DNA from: Pseudomonadota bacterium
GTDB lineage: Bacteria > Pseudomonadota > Gammaproteobacteria > Burkholderiales > Burkholderiaceae_F
Length of the DNA stretch: 64,000 nucleotides
Direction: 5' to 3'
Assembly: GCA_021842465.1 (NCBI GenBank)
Contig: JAKBZN010000015.1
Coordinates: 1 to 64,000, forward strand
Part shown: piece after piece, positions 1 to 8,998 of the stretch
Layout: every line of letters starts with the position of its first letter
Position numbering within the stretch: the stretch's first letter is position 1
The notes under the pieces: model-generated
The model's database searches: none
What the model saw: only the letters and a program-made list of their open reading frames with translations
What the model was told of the DNA's origin: nothing
Program-made: the position numbers and the translations under genes

Positions 1-184
1 GATCCGATGCAGCCATGTCCGGGCGCAGCGCTACCCCGCCGCGCTTGCGCATCCGCCGCTGCGCCTTGTACAGGCCCCAAGCGCCGATACCGTGTTCCCG
101 CGCATACTGCGCAAGCGGCTTGCCTTCTGCCTGCGCCGCGGCCACATGCCGCTCCCACTTCGCCCGTCCTTCCGATTCGTCCAT
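1..184 (-). CDS. tnpA: IS66-type accessory protein TnpA, N-terminal part
   Basis: A minus-strand reading frame starts with ATG at 184-182, six bases after an AAGGAG ribosome binding site, and stays open to the window edge (61 codons). It begins MDESEGRAKWERHVAAAQAE, followed by KPLAQYAREHGIGAWGLYKA and a basic stretch. The opening and the QYAREHG helix-turn-helix core resemble the small TnpA protein encoded first in IS66 elements, which is needed for transposition with TnpB and TnpC. Its distance from the GTAAGCG terminus fits. The C-terminus is cut by the window edge, so whether the gene is intact cannot be seen. Confidence 0.7.
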   Translation of the reverse strand, partial: MDESEGRAKWERHVAAAQAEGKPLAQYAREHGIGAWGLYKAQRRMRKRGGVALRPDMAASD

Positions 185-265
185 CCGTCGCTCCTTCGTG
201 GTGAAAAGCAACGATGTACGCCGGCCCCAATCACGAGGGAAGAACGTGCTCTACTGACCGCTTAC
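1..265 (-). mobile_element. IS66-family insertion sequence, one end (partial)
   Basis: The heptamer GTAAGCG, which begins the terminal inverted repeats of IS66-family elements, reads on the minus strand at 265-259 and is followed inward by a short leader and a small IS66 TnpA-type gene pointing away from this end. That is the normal order for the tnpA-proximal end of IS66 elements. The rest of the element (tnpB, tnpC, other end) lies outside the window. An 8-bp target duplication, if present, would be at 266-273. The family call rests on the terminal heptamer plus the protein; the boundary is inferred. Confidence 0.7.
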
Positions 266-651
266 GACGTAGCCTGCAAGACCCGATTCAAGCAGTCGGT
301 TTGCGCACATGCCCTCACGCCTGTCATCTCCCGCACGCGGGAGAAGAGAGCGGGCGGCTATTGCAGGGGACCGTCACAGGTCGTGGCAATGGGCGGCGGC
401 TGAGTCCCGCCGGGGTCGGCCATCAGGCGCGGTGGCGAGCAGCGCAGGGCCGCGGGCGGCGCGCGAACGCGCGCTTCCTATTCCGACTCACGGCCGCATG
501 TCTGAGCGCAGCGTCCGCAGGACGCGGAGCGAGTTCGGCCGTGCGCCCGCGGACCGAGCCGCGCAGTGCAGTCGCCCGCAGGGCGACCACCGCGTCGCCG
601 GCCCCGGCGGGACACAGCCGCCGCCCCGCGCGAGCCGGGCGGCAACGCCTG
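266..651. other. Gene-free stretch between the IS66 end and the VIT gene
   Basis: I find no convincing coding frame here. The open frames on both strands are Arg/Pro-rich and lack ribosome binding sites. The one clear structure is a palindrome at 328-343 (CTCCCGC, two-base loop, GCGGGAG), which resembles the stronger palindrome at 50217-50248. The remainder is GC-rich sequence upstream of nothing obvious. It may be debris next to the IS insertion point. Confidence 0.5.
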
Positions 652-1347
652 CTACCCCACCAGCCTCGCCAACCCGAACGCCACCGCCGCCGCCGCGCCG
701 CCGATCACCATCGTCTGCACGCCGGAACGAATCGGCTCCGCCCCGGTAAAACGCGCCTTGGCATAGCCGAACAGGCCCAAGGCGACGAGCGTGAGCGCCG
801 CCGACCACGGCAGCGCCTGCGGCACGCTGGAAAGGAACACGTACGGCGCAAGCGGCACCGCACCCCCGACGACGTAGCTGGCCCCGATCGTCACCGCCGA
901 ACGCTGGCCGCCCGCGGGATCCGGTTTCTCCAGCCCCAATTCGAAACGCATCATGAAATCGCGCCACGCCACCGGACGCTCGCGCAGGCCCTCGATGACC
1001 GGACCATAGTGCGCCTCGGTCAAACCGTACTGCCGGAAGACATCCGCCACCTCGTCCATCTCGGCCTGCGGCTTCTCGACGATCTCGATCTCTTCGCGCC
1101 GCAATTCGGCCGCATAGTGCTCGGCCTCGGTCTTGGCCGCCAGATAGCCGCCCAAGCCCATCGCGATCGCGCCCGCCGCGATCTCGGCCACGCCCGCGGT
1201 GATCACGGTGCCCACCATGGTGGTCACCCCGCTGATGCCCGCCGCCAACGCAAACGGAACCGTCAGACCGTCGGCCATGCCGACGACCACGTCACGCACG
1301 GTCTGGCTGGCATGGAAATGGGATTCGTGATGAAGATGCGTGTCCAC
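652..1347 (-). CDS. VIT1/CCC1-family iron/manganese transporter
   Basis: This is a membrane protein of the VIT (vacuolar iron transporter/CCC1) family, which exports Fe2+ or Mn2+ from the cytoplasm. The N-terminal helix carries the typical VVVGMADGLTVPFALAAGIS segment, followed by a second hydrophobic segment and a cytoplasmic, acidic, Glu-rich stretch (around EAEHYAAELRREEIEIVEKP) of the kind that binds metal in this family. Three hydrophobic C-terminal segments follow. I chose a GTG start just before THLHHESHFH because family members begin with a His-rich stretch; an ATG at 1395 is the alternative. No good ribosome binding site precedes either. The substrate is inferred from the family. Confidence 0.82.
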   Translation of the reverse strand: MDTHLHHESHFHASQTVRDVVVGMADGLTVPFALAAGISGVTTMVGTVITAGVAEIAAGAIAMGLGGYLAAKTEAEHYAAELRREEIEIVEKPQAEMDEVADVFRQYGLTEAHYGPVIEGLRERPVAWRDFMMRFELGLEKPDPAGGQRSAVTIGASYVVGGAVPLAPYVFLSSVPQALPWSAALTLVALGLFGYAKARFTGAEPIRSGVQTMVIGGAAAAVAFGLARLVG

Positions 1348-1461
1348 GGCGCGTCGTCGGTATTCGAACACAAAGGCCGAAGGGTAACAGCCCATCTTGT
1401 CAGGGTGAAGCAAATTCCCGCTGTTCTCGGGAATTTCGTGCGGATGAAACGAAAAAGAAGC

Positions 1462-1480
1462 AGAAATGAGAATGAATCCT
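1462..1480. promoter_or_regulatory. Possible Fur-type half site upstream of the VIT gene
   Basis: An unusually AT-rich stretch contains AATGAGAATGAAT. Its left half, TGAGAAT, matches six of seven positions of the Fur box half site TGATAAT; the right half does not match well. Its position upstream of an iron/manganese transporter makes Fur or Mur control plausible. Weak evidence. Confidence 0.25.
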
Positions 1481-1514
1481 TGCGCGGGAACATGGGCATT
1501 CCCGACCGCCGGAA

Positions 1515-2417
1515 TCATTCCGAAGGCGCGCACGCCCCCGGGTCATCATCGAACGCGATGTCGCCATCCGGATTCGCCCTGCCATCCGCCTGCAGGGTCA
1601 TGAAATCGAACAACGTCCGGTCCATCAGATGCGACGGCGTCACCCGGGCCAGCGCACGGAACACGTTTTCCGTGCGCCCCGGGAAGCGCCGCTCCCACTC
1701 CGCAACCATGTTCTTGACCTGCTTGCGCTGCAGGTTTTCCTGCGAGCCGCAGAGATTGCAGGGGATGATCGGGAACTCCCGGTCCTGCGCATAGCGCGCG
1801 AGGTCGTCTTCCGGAACGTACGCCAGCGGACGGATCACGACATGGCGCCCGTCGTCGGAAACCAGCTTCGGCGGCATCGCCTTGATCCGCCCGCCGTAAA
1901 ACAGGTTCAGGAAAAACGTCCCGAGGATGTCGTCGCGGTGGTGGCCCAGCGCGATCTTGGTCGCACCGAGCTCGGTCGCGACCCGATACAAGACGCCGCG
2001 GCGGAGTCGCGAGCACAACGAACACATCGTCTTGCCCTCGGGAATCAGGCGCTGGACGATGGAATACGTGTCCTGGGTTTCGATGTGGAACGGCACATCC
2101 AGTCCGCGCAGATACTCGGGCAGCACGTGCGCCGGAAAACCCGGCTGCTTCTGATCCAGGTTGACGGCGACGAGATCGAACGCCACCGGCGCCCGCGCCT
2201 GCAGGATGCGCAGCATCTCCAACAGGCCGTAGCTGTCCTTGCCGCCCGACAGACAGACCATGACGCGATCGCCGGGCTCGATCATCGCGTAATCGGTGAT
2301 CGCCTGCGCGGTCAACCGGACCAGCCGCTTCTCCAGCTTGCGGCGCTCGCGCGCGTCGCGCTCCACGCGCCGCCGCGACGGCGCCGGCGAAGCGACCGGG
2401 ACCTCCACCGCGCTCAC
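1515..2417 (-). CDS. ttcA: tRNA 2-thiocytidine(32) synthetase TtcA
   Basis: TtcA uses ATP and a sulfur donor to thiolate cytidine 32 of tRNA. The 300-residue protein has the PP-loop SGGKDS near residue 56. It also has the paired cysteine motifs [10 protein letters not shown] and CNLCGSQ, which hold the Fe-S cluster, and the family segment [20 protein letters not shown]. Its length matches family members. It starts with GTG overlapping the folB stop by four bases (GTGA), so the two genes are probably translationally coupled. The last roughly 20 residues are acidic and Pro-rich and look variable. Confidence 0.96.
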   Translation of the reverse strand: MSAVEVPVASPAPSRRRVERDARERRKLEKRLVRLTAQAITDYAMIEPGDRVMVCLSGGKDSYGLLEMLRILQARAPVAFDLVAVNLDQKQPGFPAHVLPEYLRGLDVPFHIETQDTYSIVQRLIPEGKTMCSLCSRLRRGVLYRVATELGATKIALGHHRDDILGTFFLNLFYGGRIKAMPPKLVSDDGRHVVIRPLAYVPEDDLARYAQDREFPIIPCNLCGSQENLQRKQVKNMVAEWERRFPGRTENVFRALARVTPSHLMDRTLFDFMTLQADGRANPDGDIAFDDDPGACAPSE

Positions 2418-2812
2418 GGCGAATCCCGGAAGCGCAGGATCTCGACGCCGATTCCCGCCACGTTTTCGTAGATCTCGGTCTTTTCGCTCGCCACCCGCAC
2501 GGCGACCGCCGCGGGATGCTGCAGCAGCTCGGACGCCACATCGTCGACCAGCGTCTCCTGGAGATTGACGTGCCCCTGGGCCAGCCGCTTGCGCACCGCG
2601 TCGCGAATGAAGTCGTAGTCGACGACTTCCTCGATCGCGTCGCGCACCGGCGTCGACTGGGACAGCCGCACATACAGATCGACGTTGATCAACAGGCGCT
2701 GCATGACGCCGCGCTCGTTCGAGTACACGCCGATGTTGGCCTCGACCACCCAGTCACGCAGAAAAATGCGGCGGCACTGCGCCAGCCGCGGATCGTTCAA
2801 TAACGTAGCCAT
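2414..2812 (-). CDS. folB: Dihydroneopterin aldolase FolB
   Basis: FolB converts 7,8-dihydroneopterin to 6-hydroxymethyl-7,8-dihydropterin and glycolaldehyde in folate synthesis. The 132-residue protein shows the FolB fold pattern: [20 protein letters not shown] near the N-terminus, a conserved [11 protein letters not shown] segment, and the catalytic/pterin-binding [13 protein letters not shown] region. A ten-residue N-terminal extension is typical of betaproteobacterial homologues. It lies directly downstream of a pteridine-reductase-like SDR and overlaps ttcA by four bases. Confidence 0.93.
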   Translation of the reverse strand: MATLLNDPRLAQCRRIFLRDWVVEANIGVYSNERGVMQRLLINVDLYVRLSQSTPVRDAIEEVVDYDFIRDAVRKRLAQGHVNLQETLVDDVASELLQHPAAVAVRVASEKTEIYENVAGIGVEILRFRDSP

Positions 2813-2845
2813 GAAATTCCGTACGAAGCAATGCCGAACGACCGT

Positions 2846-3625
2846 TCAGCGATTCGAAAACACCACATCGCGCGCCGACGGCACGAGATGCTGCCCGCCA
2901 TCGACGAGCAGGGTCGTGCCCGTGATCGCCGGCGCGTCGGCGAGAAACGCGACGGCACCGGCAATGTCCGCCGGCGTGCTGGACCGCCCGAGCGGCGTCT
3001 CGCGAAACGCCGACTCGAACCCCGCCTGCGACTGCCCGGGCGAAGGCAGGGTGATCCCCGGCGCCACGCCGACGACGCGCAGCTTCGGCGCCAAGGTCCG
3101 CGCCATCAGCCCGGTTGCCGCTTCCAGCGCCGCCTTGGACAGCGTGTACGAGAAAAAGTCCGGGTTGGGGTTCCACAGTTTCTGGTCGAGCAGGTTGACG
3201 ACCACGCCGCGCGCATCCTCGGGCATCCGCGCATGCAGCAACTGCGCCAACCGCACCGGCGCGGCGAGGTTGGTGGCCATGTGCAGATCGAACGCCTGCC
3301 GGGAAAACGTCGCGGCGGTATCGAACTCGAACACCGACGCATTGTTGACCAGGCAGCGCACCGGACCCAGGGCGCGCTCGCAGGCATCCAGCAAGCCGTC
3401 GACCTCATCCCCGCGCGACAGATCGCACGCCACCGCCGCGGCGCGCCGGCCGGCGGCCTCGACGTCGCCAACGACCCGCAGCGCGTCGTCGCGCGAATGG
3501 CGAAAATGCACCGCCACGTCCCAGCCATGGCGAGCCAGCGCGGAGGCGATGGCGGCGCCGAGACGGCGTGCGCCGCCCGTCACCAACGCGACCCGCCCGC
3601 CTGCTTGTTGTGCTCCTGCCGCCAT
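2846..3625 (-). CDS. Pteridine-reductase-type short-chain dehydrogenase (FolM-like)
   Basis: This is an NADPH-dependent short-chain dehydrogenase. It has the glycine-rich TGGARRLG motif, and the Arg after TGGA is typical of pteridine reductases and FolM rather than general SDRs. The NNAS motif and the catalytic pair in the SYTLSKAALE segment are present, and the C-terminus ends in the usual LLVDGGQ region. FolM and PTR1 enzymes reduce dihydropterins such as dihydromonapterin or dihydrofolate. Its place just upstream of folB fits a role in pterin reduction. ATG at 3625 is preceded by GGAGG only two bases away; a TTG at 3634 is the alternative start. Confidence 0.82.
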   Translation of the reverse strand: MAAGAQQAGGRVALVTGGARRLGAAIASALARHGWDVAVHFRHSRDDALRVVGDVEAAGRRAAAVACDLSRGDEVDGLLDACERALGPVRCLVNNASVFEFDTAATFSRQAFDLHMATNLAAPVRLAQLLHARMPEDARGVVVNLLDQKLWNPNPDFFSYTLSKAALEAATGLMARTLAPKLRVVGVAPGITLPSPGQSQAGFESAFRETPLGRSSTPADIAGAVAFLADAPAITGTTLLVDGGQHLVPSARDVVFSNR

Positions 3626-3724
3626 CCCCTCCAACCCTATTGCGCCAAGCCTCTTCCCGCTCCGCGCGGTCGACCGCGCCCACCACGCAGTGTATCGGGT
3701 TCAGGCGCGGCCGGCGCCTCGCGC

Positions 3725-6022
3725 TCAGCCGGCGCGCAGCACCTTGGCCGCGGCCACCAGGTTGGCGAGCGCCGGCAGCGCCTCCTCCCAGCGGCGCGTC
3801 TTGAGCCCGCAATCCGGATTCACCCACAGCCGTTCCGCCGGGATGCGCGTGGCGGCCTTGCGCATCGCCGCGACGATCTGCCCGGTCGCCGGCACGTTGG
3901 GCGCGTGGATGTCGTAGACACCCGGCCCGATCGCATTCGGGTACGCGACGTCCTCGAACGCGTCGAGGAGTTCCATGTCGGAGCGGGCGGTTTCGATGGT
4001 GATGACGTCCGCATCCATCCGCGCGATGGCGGCGATGATGTCGTTGAACTCCGAGTAGCACATGTGGGTGTGGATCTGGGTTTCGTCGCGCACGCCGTTG
4101 GCGGCGATGCGGAACGATGCGACGGCCCAATCGAGGTACTCGTCCCACTCCGCCCGGCGCAACGGCAACCCCTCGCGCAGCGCCGCCTCGTCGATCTGGA
4201 TCACGCGGATGCCCGCCGCTTCCAGGTCCAGCACTTCATCGCGGATCGCCAGCGCCAGTTGCCGGCAGGACGCCGAACGCGGCTGATCGTCGCGCACGAA
4301 CGACCAGTTGCACATCGTCACCGGCCCCGTGAGCATCCCCTTCATCGGCTTGGCCGTCCGCGACTGCGCGTAGCGGATCCAGTCCACCGTCATCGCCTTC
4401 GGGCGATGGATGTCGCCGAAGAGGATGGGCGGCTTCACGCAACGCGAACCGTAGGACTGAACCCAGCCGTGGCGGCTGAAGGCGAAGCCCTCGAGCTGCT
4501 CGCCGAAGTATTCGACCATGTCGTTGCGCTCCGCCTCGCCATGCACCAGCACGTCGAGACCCAGCGCCTCCTGCTCGCGCACGCACCGGGCGATCTCGTC
4601 CTCCATCGCCGCGCGATAGGCGACGGCGTCGAGGCGTCCGGCGCGGAACGCGCTGCGGATGCGCCGGATCTCGGCGGTCTGCGGAAACGAACCGATCGTC
4701 GTCGTCGGATACGCCGGCAGATTCAGCAGCGCCGCCTGCCTGGCCGCGCGCACGGCATACCCGCTCGCCCGCGCTCCCTGCTGCGACGGGATTGCCGCCG
4801 CGCGCGCCTGCACCGCCGGGTTGCGCACGCGCGGCGAACGGCGCCGTGCCGTCAACGCGGCCTGGTTCGCGTCCAGCGCCGCGCGCACCGCCTCGCGCCC
4901 GTCCCGCAGCGCCCGGGCCAGCACCTGCAATTCCTCGAGCTTCTGCAAGGCGAAGGCCAGCCAGGATTTGACCTCCGGGTCGAGTTCTTCCTCGCATTCG
5001 AGGTCCACCGGAACGTGCAGCAACGAACAGGACGGCGCGATCCACAGGCGGTCGCCGAACTGCCGGGCCACGGGTTCCAGCCAATCCAGCACCGCGTTCA
5101 GGTCGGTCTTCCAGACGTTGCGTCCATCGATCACCCCCAGCGACAGGACCTTGTGCGAGGACAGCAGATTGCAGACCGGCAGGATGTCGTCCCGTTGGCC
5201 GGAGACGTCGAGGTGCAGACCCGCGACGGGCAAGGTCGCGGCGAGGTAGAGATTTTCCCGCAACGGCCCGAAATAGGTGGCCAGCAGCAGTTTGACCCGG
5301 GTCGACTTCAACGCGTGGTAGGCCTCGTGGAACGCATGCCGCCAATCGGCGTCGAGATCGGTCGCAAGCACCGGCTCGTCGATCTGGACCCATTCCGCGC
5401 CGGCGGACGCCAGCGCGTCCAGCAACTGCGCGTAGACGGCCAGCAGGGGCGGCAGCAGATCGAGCCGGTCCGAACCATCCTTGGCCTTGGCCAGGGCCAG
5501 ATAGGTCACCGGGCCGATGACCACCGGCTTGGCACGGATGCCCGCCGCCTGCGCTTCGGCCAACTGTCCGAGCAGGCGCGAGGCATCGAGACGGAACTCG
5601 GTGTCGGCGGCGAGCTCGGGAACGATGTAGTGGTAGTTGGTATTGAACCACTTGGTCATCTCGCCGGCGGCGACCCCCGCGCAGCAATCGGCACCCTCGT
5701 CACCACAGGCCGCGTCCGGCGCGGAGCGGCCGCGCGCCACGCGGAAGTAGGTGTCCAGCGGGTCGTCCCCAAGGCGGCGCGCCCGCGGCGGCAGGTTGCC
5801 CAGCGTGACGCTCATGTCGAGCATCTGGTCGTAGAACGAAAAGTCGCCCACCGGCACCCAGTCGAGGGCGTCCTGGCATGCCCAATGGCGCCTGCGCAGC
5901 GCCGCGCCGAGGTCGTCCAGCGCCGCGCGCGACGACCCGCCCTTCCAGTACGACTCCAGTGCGAACTTCCATTCCCGACGAGCGCCGATGCGCGGGAATC
6001 CGAGATTGTGCGTGGTGACCAT
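3725..6022 (-). CDS. metE: Cobalamin-independent methionine synthase MetE
   Basis: MetE transfers a methyl group from 5-methyltetrahydropteroyl-triglutamate to homocysteine. The 765-residue protein starts [20 protein letters not shown], as family members do, after a GGAAGG ribosome binding site. The N-terminal half is the folate-binding barrel. The C-terminal catalytic barrel has [12 protein letters not shown], the zinc-ligand segment [12 protein letters not shown] (His-x-Cys) and the last zinc cysteine in [11 protein letters not shown]. It is divergent from metR. No cobalamin-dependent MetH is in the window, so MetE may be the main methionine synthase, but that cannot be settled here. Confidence 0.97.
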   Translation of the reverse strand: MVTTHNLGFPRIGARREWKFALESYWKGGSSRAALDDLGAALRRRHWACQDALDWVPVGDFSFYDQMLDMSVTLGNLPPRARRLGDDPLDTYFRVARGRSAPDAACGDEGADCCAGVAAGEMTKWFNTNYHYIVPELAADTEFRLDASRLLGQLAEAQAAGIRAKPVVIGPVTYLALAKAKDGSDRLDLLPPLLAVYAQLLDALASAGAEWVQIDEPVLATDLDADWRHAFHEAYHALKSTRVKLLLATYFGPLRENLYLAATLPVAGLHLDVSGQRDDILPVCNLLSSHKVLSLGVIDGRNVWKTDLNAVLDWLEPVARQFGDRLWIAPSCSLLHVPVDLECEEELDPEVKSWLAFALQKLEELQVLARALRDGREAVRAALDANQAALTARRRSPRVRNPAVQARAAAIPSQQGARASGYAVRAARQAALLNLPAYPTTTIGSFPQTAEIRRIRSAFRAGRLDAVAYRAAMEDEIARCVREQEALGLDVLVHGEAERNDMVEYFGEQLEGFAFSRHGWVQSYGSRCVKPPILFGDIHRPKAMTVDWIRYAQSRTAKPMKGMLTGPVTMCNWSFVRDDQPRSASCRQLALAIRDEVLDLEAAGIRVIQIDEAALREGLPLRRAEWDEYLDWAVASFRIAANGVRDETQIHTHMCYSEFNDIIAAIARMDADVITIETARSDMELLDAFEDVAYPNAIGPGVYDIHAPNVPATGQIVAAMRKAATRIPAERLWVNPDCGLKTRRWEEALPALANLVAAAKVLRAG

Positions 6023-6100
6023 GCGAAACGCCTTCCGTGAGCGATGAGATCCGGTGGCGGATCCTAGGGAGCGCACACCATGAAGTAAAATGGTCTTAAT

Positions 6101-6131
6101 TCACCAATCAATGAATTACGCTCACCAATCA
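6101..6131. promoter_or_regulatory. Direct-repeat operator candidate between metE and metR
   Basis: TCACCAATCA occurs twice, at 6101-6110 and 6122-6131, exactly 21 bp (two helical turns) apart. Between them, 6112-6124 reads TGAATTACGCTCA, one mismatch from the MetR-type pattern TGAA-N5-TTCA. The region is AT-rich compared with its surroundings, and the second copy runs into the metR start codon. Binding by MetR is inferred from the position and the LysR-type pattern. Confidence 0.5.
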
Positions 6132-7009
6132 TGATCGAACGCCAGCATCTGGCCATCGTTCAGGAAGTCGAACGGCAGGGATCCCTGACCGGAGCGGCGG
6201 ACGTCCTGTGCCTGACGCAATCGGCGCTCAGTCACAGCATGCGCAAACTGGAGCGCCAACTTGGCACCGACATCTGGCTGCGCGAGGGGCGGAGCCTCCG
6301 CCTGACCCAGGCGGGTCGATACGTCCTGGCCCTCGCCAACCGGGTGCTGCCGCAACTCGCCCTCGCGGAAAACCACCTGCGCCAGTTCGCACAGGGAGAA
6401 CGCGGCACGCTGCGCATCGGCATGGAGTGCCATCCCTGCTATCAGTGGCTGCTCGGCGTCGTCGCGCCCTACCTCGCCGCCTGGCCGGACGTCGACGTCG
6501 ACGTGAAGCAGAAGTTCCAGTTCGGCGGCATCGGCGCCCTGTTCGGCTACGAGATCGACCTGCTGGTGACACCCGACCCGCTGTTCCGTCCGGGCCTGGC
6601 GTTCGAGCCGGTATTCGACTACGAGCAGGTGCTGGTCGTGCGCCGCGATCATCCGCTCGCGCGGGCGGACCATGTGCTGCCGCCGCAACTGGCGCAGGAG
6701 GTCCTCATCACCTATCCGGTTCCCGCCGAGCGGCTGGACATCTTCAGCCACTTTCTCGCGCCGGCCGGCATCGCGCCGCGGCGCCACAAGACGATCGAAA
6801 CCACCGACATCCTGCTGCAGATGGTGGCCAGCGGCCGCGGCGTGACGGCGCTACCGCGCTGGCTGGTCGACCACTATGCCGACCAGATGGAAATCGTCGC
6901 GGTTCGCCTGGGACCACAGGGCATCGCCAAGCAGATCTTTCTCGGAGTACGCGAGGAAGACCTCGGCGTCGACTACCTGCGCGCGTTCATCGCATCGGCG
7001 CGCCGGTGA
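6131..7009 (+). CDS. metR: LysR-family methionine regulator MetR
   Basis: MetR is a LysR-type regulator that uses homocysteine as co-inducer and activates metE and related genes. The 292-residue protein has an N-terminal winged helix (GSLTGAADVLCLTQSALSHS, then KLERQLGTDIWLREGRSLRL) and a C-terminal co-inducer domain with the MetR-type stretch GMECHPCYQWLLGVV. It is transcribed away from metE across a 108-bp shared control region, the classic metE-metR arrangement. The start codon overlaps the second direct-repeat copy, which suggests autoregulation. Confidence 0.95.
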   Translation: MIERQHLAIVQEVERQGSLTGAADVLCLTQSALSHSMRKLERQLGTDIWLREGRSLRLTQAGRYVLALANRVLPQLALAENHLRQFAQGERGTLRIGMECHPCYQWLLGVVAPYLAAWPDVDVDVKQKFQFGGIGALFGYEIDLLVTPDPLFRPGLAFEPVFDYEQVLVVRRDHPLARADHVLPPQLAQEVLITYPVPAERLDIFSHFLAPAGIAPRRHKTIETTDILLQMVASGRGVTALPRWLVDHYADQMEIVAVRLGPQGIAKQIFLGVREEDLGVDYLRAFIASARR

Positions 7010-7067
7010 TCGCGGCAACCGGACGCCGCGGGCGGAGCCCGGCTCCGGACCGCTACCATACGGTCCC

Positions 7068-8240
7068 ATGCCGACATCGCAACTCCCGGAACCCGACCCC
7101 GAATCGCTGGCCCGCAGCCGGCAGCTGCTCGAGCGGATCCACGCGCGCATCGAAGAGGCCGGCGGCTGGCTGCCGTTCGACGCCTACATGCAAATGGCGC
7201 TCTACGAGCCCGGCCTGGGGTACTACGACGCCGCGGGACGCAAGTTCGGCGCGGCGGGGGACTTCGTCACCGCGCCGGAGATTTCGCCCTACTTCGCCCG
7301 GGCGATCGCCACCCAGGTCGCGCAGGTGTTCGCATCGACCCCTGCGGAGGTGCTCGAATTCGGCGCCGGAACCGGTGCGCTCGCACACGAATTGATGCAC
7401 GAACTGGAGCGGCGGGGAACGCCGGTGCGGCGCTACCGCATCGTCGAGATCTCGGCCGATCTGCGCGCCCGCCAGCAGGAGCGCCTGGCCGGATTGCCCG
7501 TGGAGTGGCTCGACGCGCTGCCCGGCGCATTCTCCGGGGTCATGCTCGCCAACGAGGTTCTGGACGTGCTGCCCGTGCGCCTGTTCGTGCGCGGCGCCGA
7601 CCGGGTGTTCGAGCGCGGCGTGACGTGGGATCCGCAGCGCGGCCAACCGGTCTTCGCCGGCCGGCCGGCCGATGCGGACCTGTGCCGGGAAGTCGCGGCC
7701 ATCGAAACCGCGCTCTTCCCCGAACGGCTTGCGGATCCGGCAGCGGAGGGCCTGCCCGAGGGCTACGGATCGGAATGGTGTCCGCTCGCGGCGGCGTGGA
7801 TCGCGGCGCTCGGCGCATGTCTCGAACACGGGGTGGCGCTGCTGTTCGATTATGGATTCCCGCGGCGGGAGTACTACCACCCGCAGCGCGCCATGGGCAC
7901 CCTGATGTGCCATTACCGCCAGCGCTCCCACGCCGACCCGCTCTGGCTACCCGGCCTCAACGACATCACCGCCCACGTCGATTTTTCGGCCTGCGCCGAC
8001 GCGGCGCGGAATGCGGGCCTCGACGTGCTGGGCTACACCTCGCAGGCACGCTTCCTCATGAATGCCGGTATCCTTGACCGGATGCTTGCCGACGGCGCGC
8101 GCGCCCAGGATGCGGGGGCGGTGCAGCGCCTGCTGTCCGAGGCGGAGATGGGAGAGCTGGTCAAGGCATTCGCACTTGGGCGCGGGATCGATCGACCGCT
8201 GCTCGGATTCACGAACGGAGATCGAAGGAGCAGACTGTGA
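7068..8240 (+). CDS. MidA/NDUFAF7-family class I SAM methyltransferase
   Basis: The 390-residue protein belongs to the DUF185 family, whose mitochondrial member NDUFAF7 symmetrically dimethylates an arginine of complex I. Recognisable parts are the N-terminal IHARIEEAGGWLPFDAYMQM and LYEPGLGYYD segments, the TAPEISPYFARAIA motif, the SAM-binding LEFGAGTGALA and the downstream YGFPRREYYHP segment. Length matches the family. It overlaps the carbonic anhydrase gene by four bases. A complex I role is only a family-based guess. An NDUFA9-like gene lies about 6 kb downstream at 14161-15135 on the opposite strand. Confidence 0.85.
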   Translation: MPTSQLPEPDPESLARSRQLLERIHARIEEAGGWLPFDAYMQMALYEPGLGYYDAAGRKFGAAGDFVTAPEISPYFARAIATQVAQVFASTPAEVLEFGAGTGALAHELMHELERRGTPVRRYRIVEISADLRARQQERLAGLPVEWLDALPGAFSGVMLANEVLDVLPVRLFVRGADRVFERGVTWDPQRGQPVFAGRPADADLCREVAAIETALFPERLADPAAEGLPEGYGSEWCPLAAAWIAALGACLEHGVALLFDYGFPRREYYHPQRAMGTLMCHYRQRSHADPLWLPGLNDITAHVDFSACADAARNAGLDVLGYTSQARFLMNAGILDRMLADGARAQDAGAVQRLLSEAEMGELVKAFALGRGIDRPLLGFTNGDRRSRL

Positions 8241-8893
8241 ATCGCATTCCGGCGCGGGAAGCGCTCGCCCGCCTGCACGCGGGCAACCGCCGCTTCGCCA
8301 CCGAACTGCACAACCGCGGGGCGGTCGTCAGTCACGAACGCCGCCTTGAGTTGGCTGCCGCGGGCCAGGCGCCGTTCGCCGTGATCCTCGGCTGCTCGGA
8401 TTCCCGCGTGCCGGTGGAGATCGTGTTCGACCAGGGGCTGGGCGACCTCTTCGTCATCCGCGTCGCCGGCAACATCGTCGCGCCGTCGCAGGTCGGCAGC
8501 GTCGAGTTCGCGGCCGAGCAGTATGGAACGCGCCTCGTCGTGGTGCTGGGCCATTCGCGCTGCGGCGCAGTGCTGGCAACCATCGAACAGTTGCAACGGC
8601 CGGTGCCGATGCAATCCCGCAACCTGCACACGATCGTCGACCGGGTCCGTCCGGCGGTCGAAAATCTGCTGGGAACCGGCCTGGAACGCGACCCCGACGC
8701 GCTGGTTCACCACGCGGTGCGGGCGAACATCCGCGCCTCGGCGGACCACCTGCGGCACGGCTCCCCGCTCATCGAGCAGTTGATCGAAAACGACGGGCTG
8801 GTCGTCGTCGGCGCCGAGTACTCGCTCGAAACCGGCGAAGTCGACTTCTTCGACGGGTTGCCACCGGATCACGAAGGAATGGCCGCGCGATGA
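8237..8893 (+). CDS. Beta-class carbonic anhydrase
   Basis: This enzyme interconverts CO2 and bicarbonate in the cytoplasm. The zinc site and catalytic residues are visible in CSDSRVPVEIVFDQGLGDLF (Cys and the Asp-Arg dyad) and in GHSRCGAV (His and Cys ligands). The IRVAGNIV motif between them is also conserved. The 218-residue length is usual. Translation starts with a GTG overlapping the stop of the upstream methyltransferase (GTGA), so the two are likely co-translated. A 13-bp hairpin follows the stop codon. Confidence 0.95.
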   Translation: MNRIPAREALARLHAGNRRFATELHNRGAVVSHERRLELAAAGQAPFAVILGCSDSRVPVEIVFDQGLGDLFVIRVAGNIVAPSQVGSVEFAAEQYGTRLVVVLGHSRCGAVLATIEQLQRPVPMQSRNLHTIVDRVRPAVENLLGTGLERDPDALVHHAVRANIRASADHLRHGSPLIEQLIENDGLVVVGAEYSLETGEVDFFDGLPPDHEGMAAR

Positions 8894-8901
8894 CATGGCC
8901 T

Positions 8902-8933
8902 CGGCATCGTGTCGCCGCGACGACACGATGCCG
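8902..8933 (+). terminator. Strong hairpin after the carbonic anhydrase gene
   Basis: A perfect 13-bp inverted repeat (arms CGGCATCGTGTCG and its complement) surrounds a six-base loop, starting nine bases after the stop codon. No T tract follows, so it may be an mRNA 3-prime stabiliser or a Rho-assisted stop rather than a classic intrinsic terminator. Confidence 0.5.
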
Positions 8934-8998
8934 CCGAGACCGCCGTGTTACCGGATTCCCGCTTGTGCAATGCGCCCCGCTCGCCTATAAATCGGCGC

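Noticed and set aside
214-1794. Open frame of over 500 codons on the plus strand across the VIT gene
   Set aside because: It is opposite a recognisable membrane protein and has shadow composition (Arg, His, Ala) and no start signal.
2831-6040. A very long plus-strand open frame opposite metE
   Set aside because: It is an antisense shadow of metE in GC-rich codon phase: rich in Arg, His and Gln, no ribosome binding site, no recognisable motif, while metE matches its family end to end.
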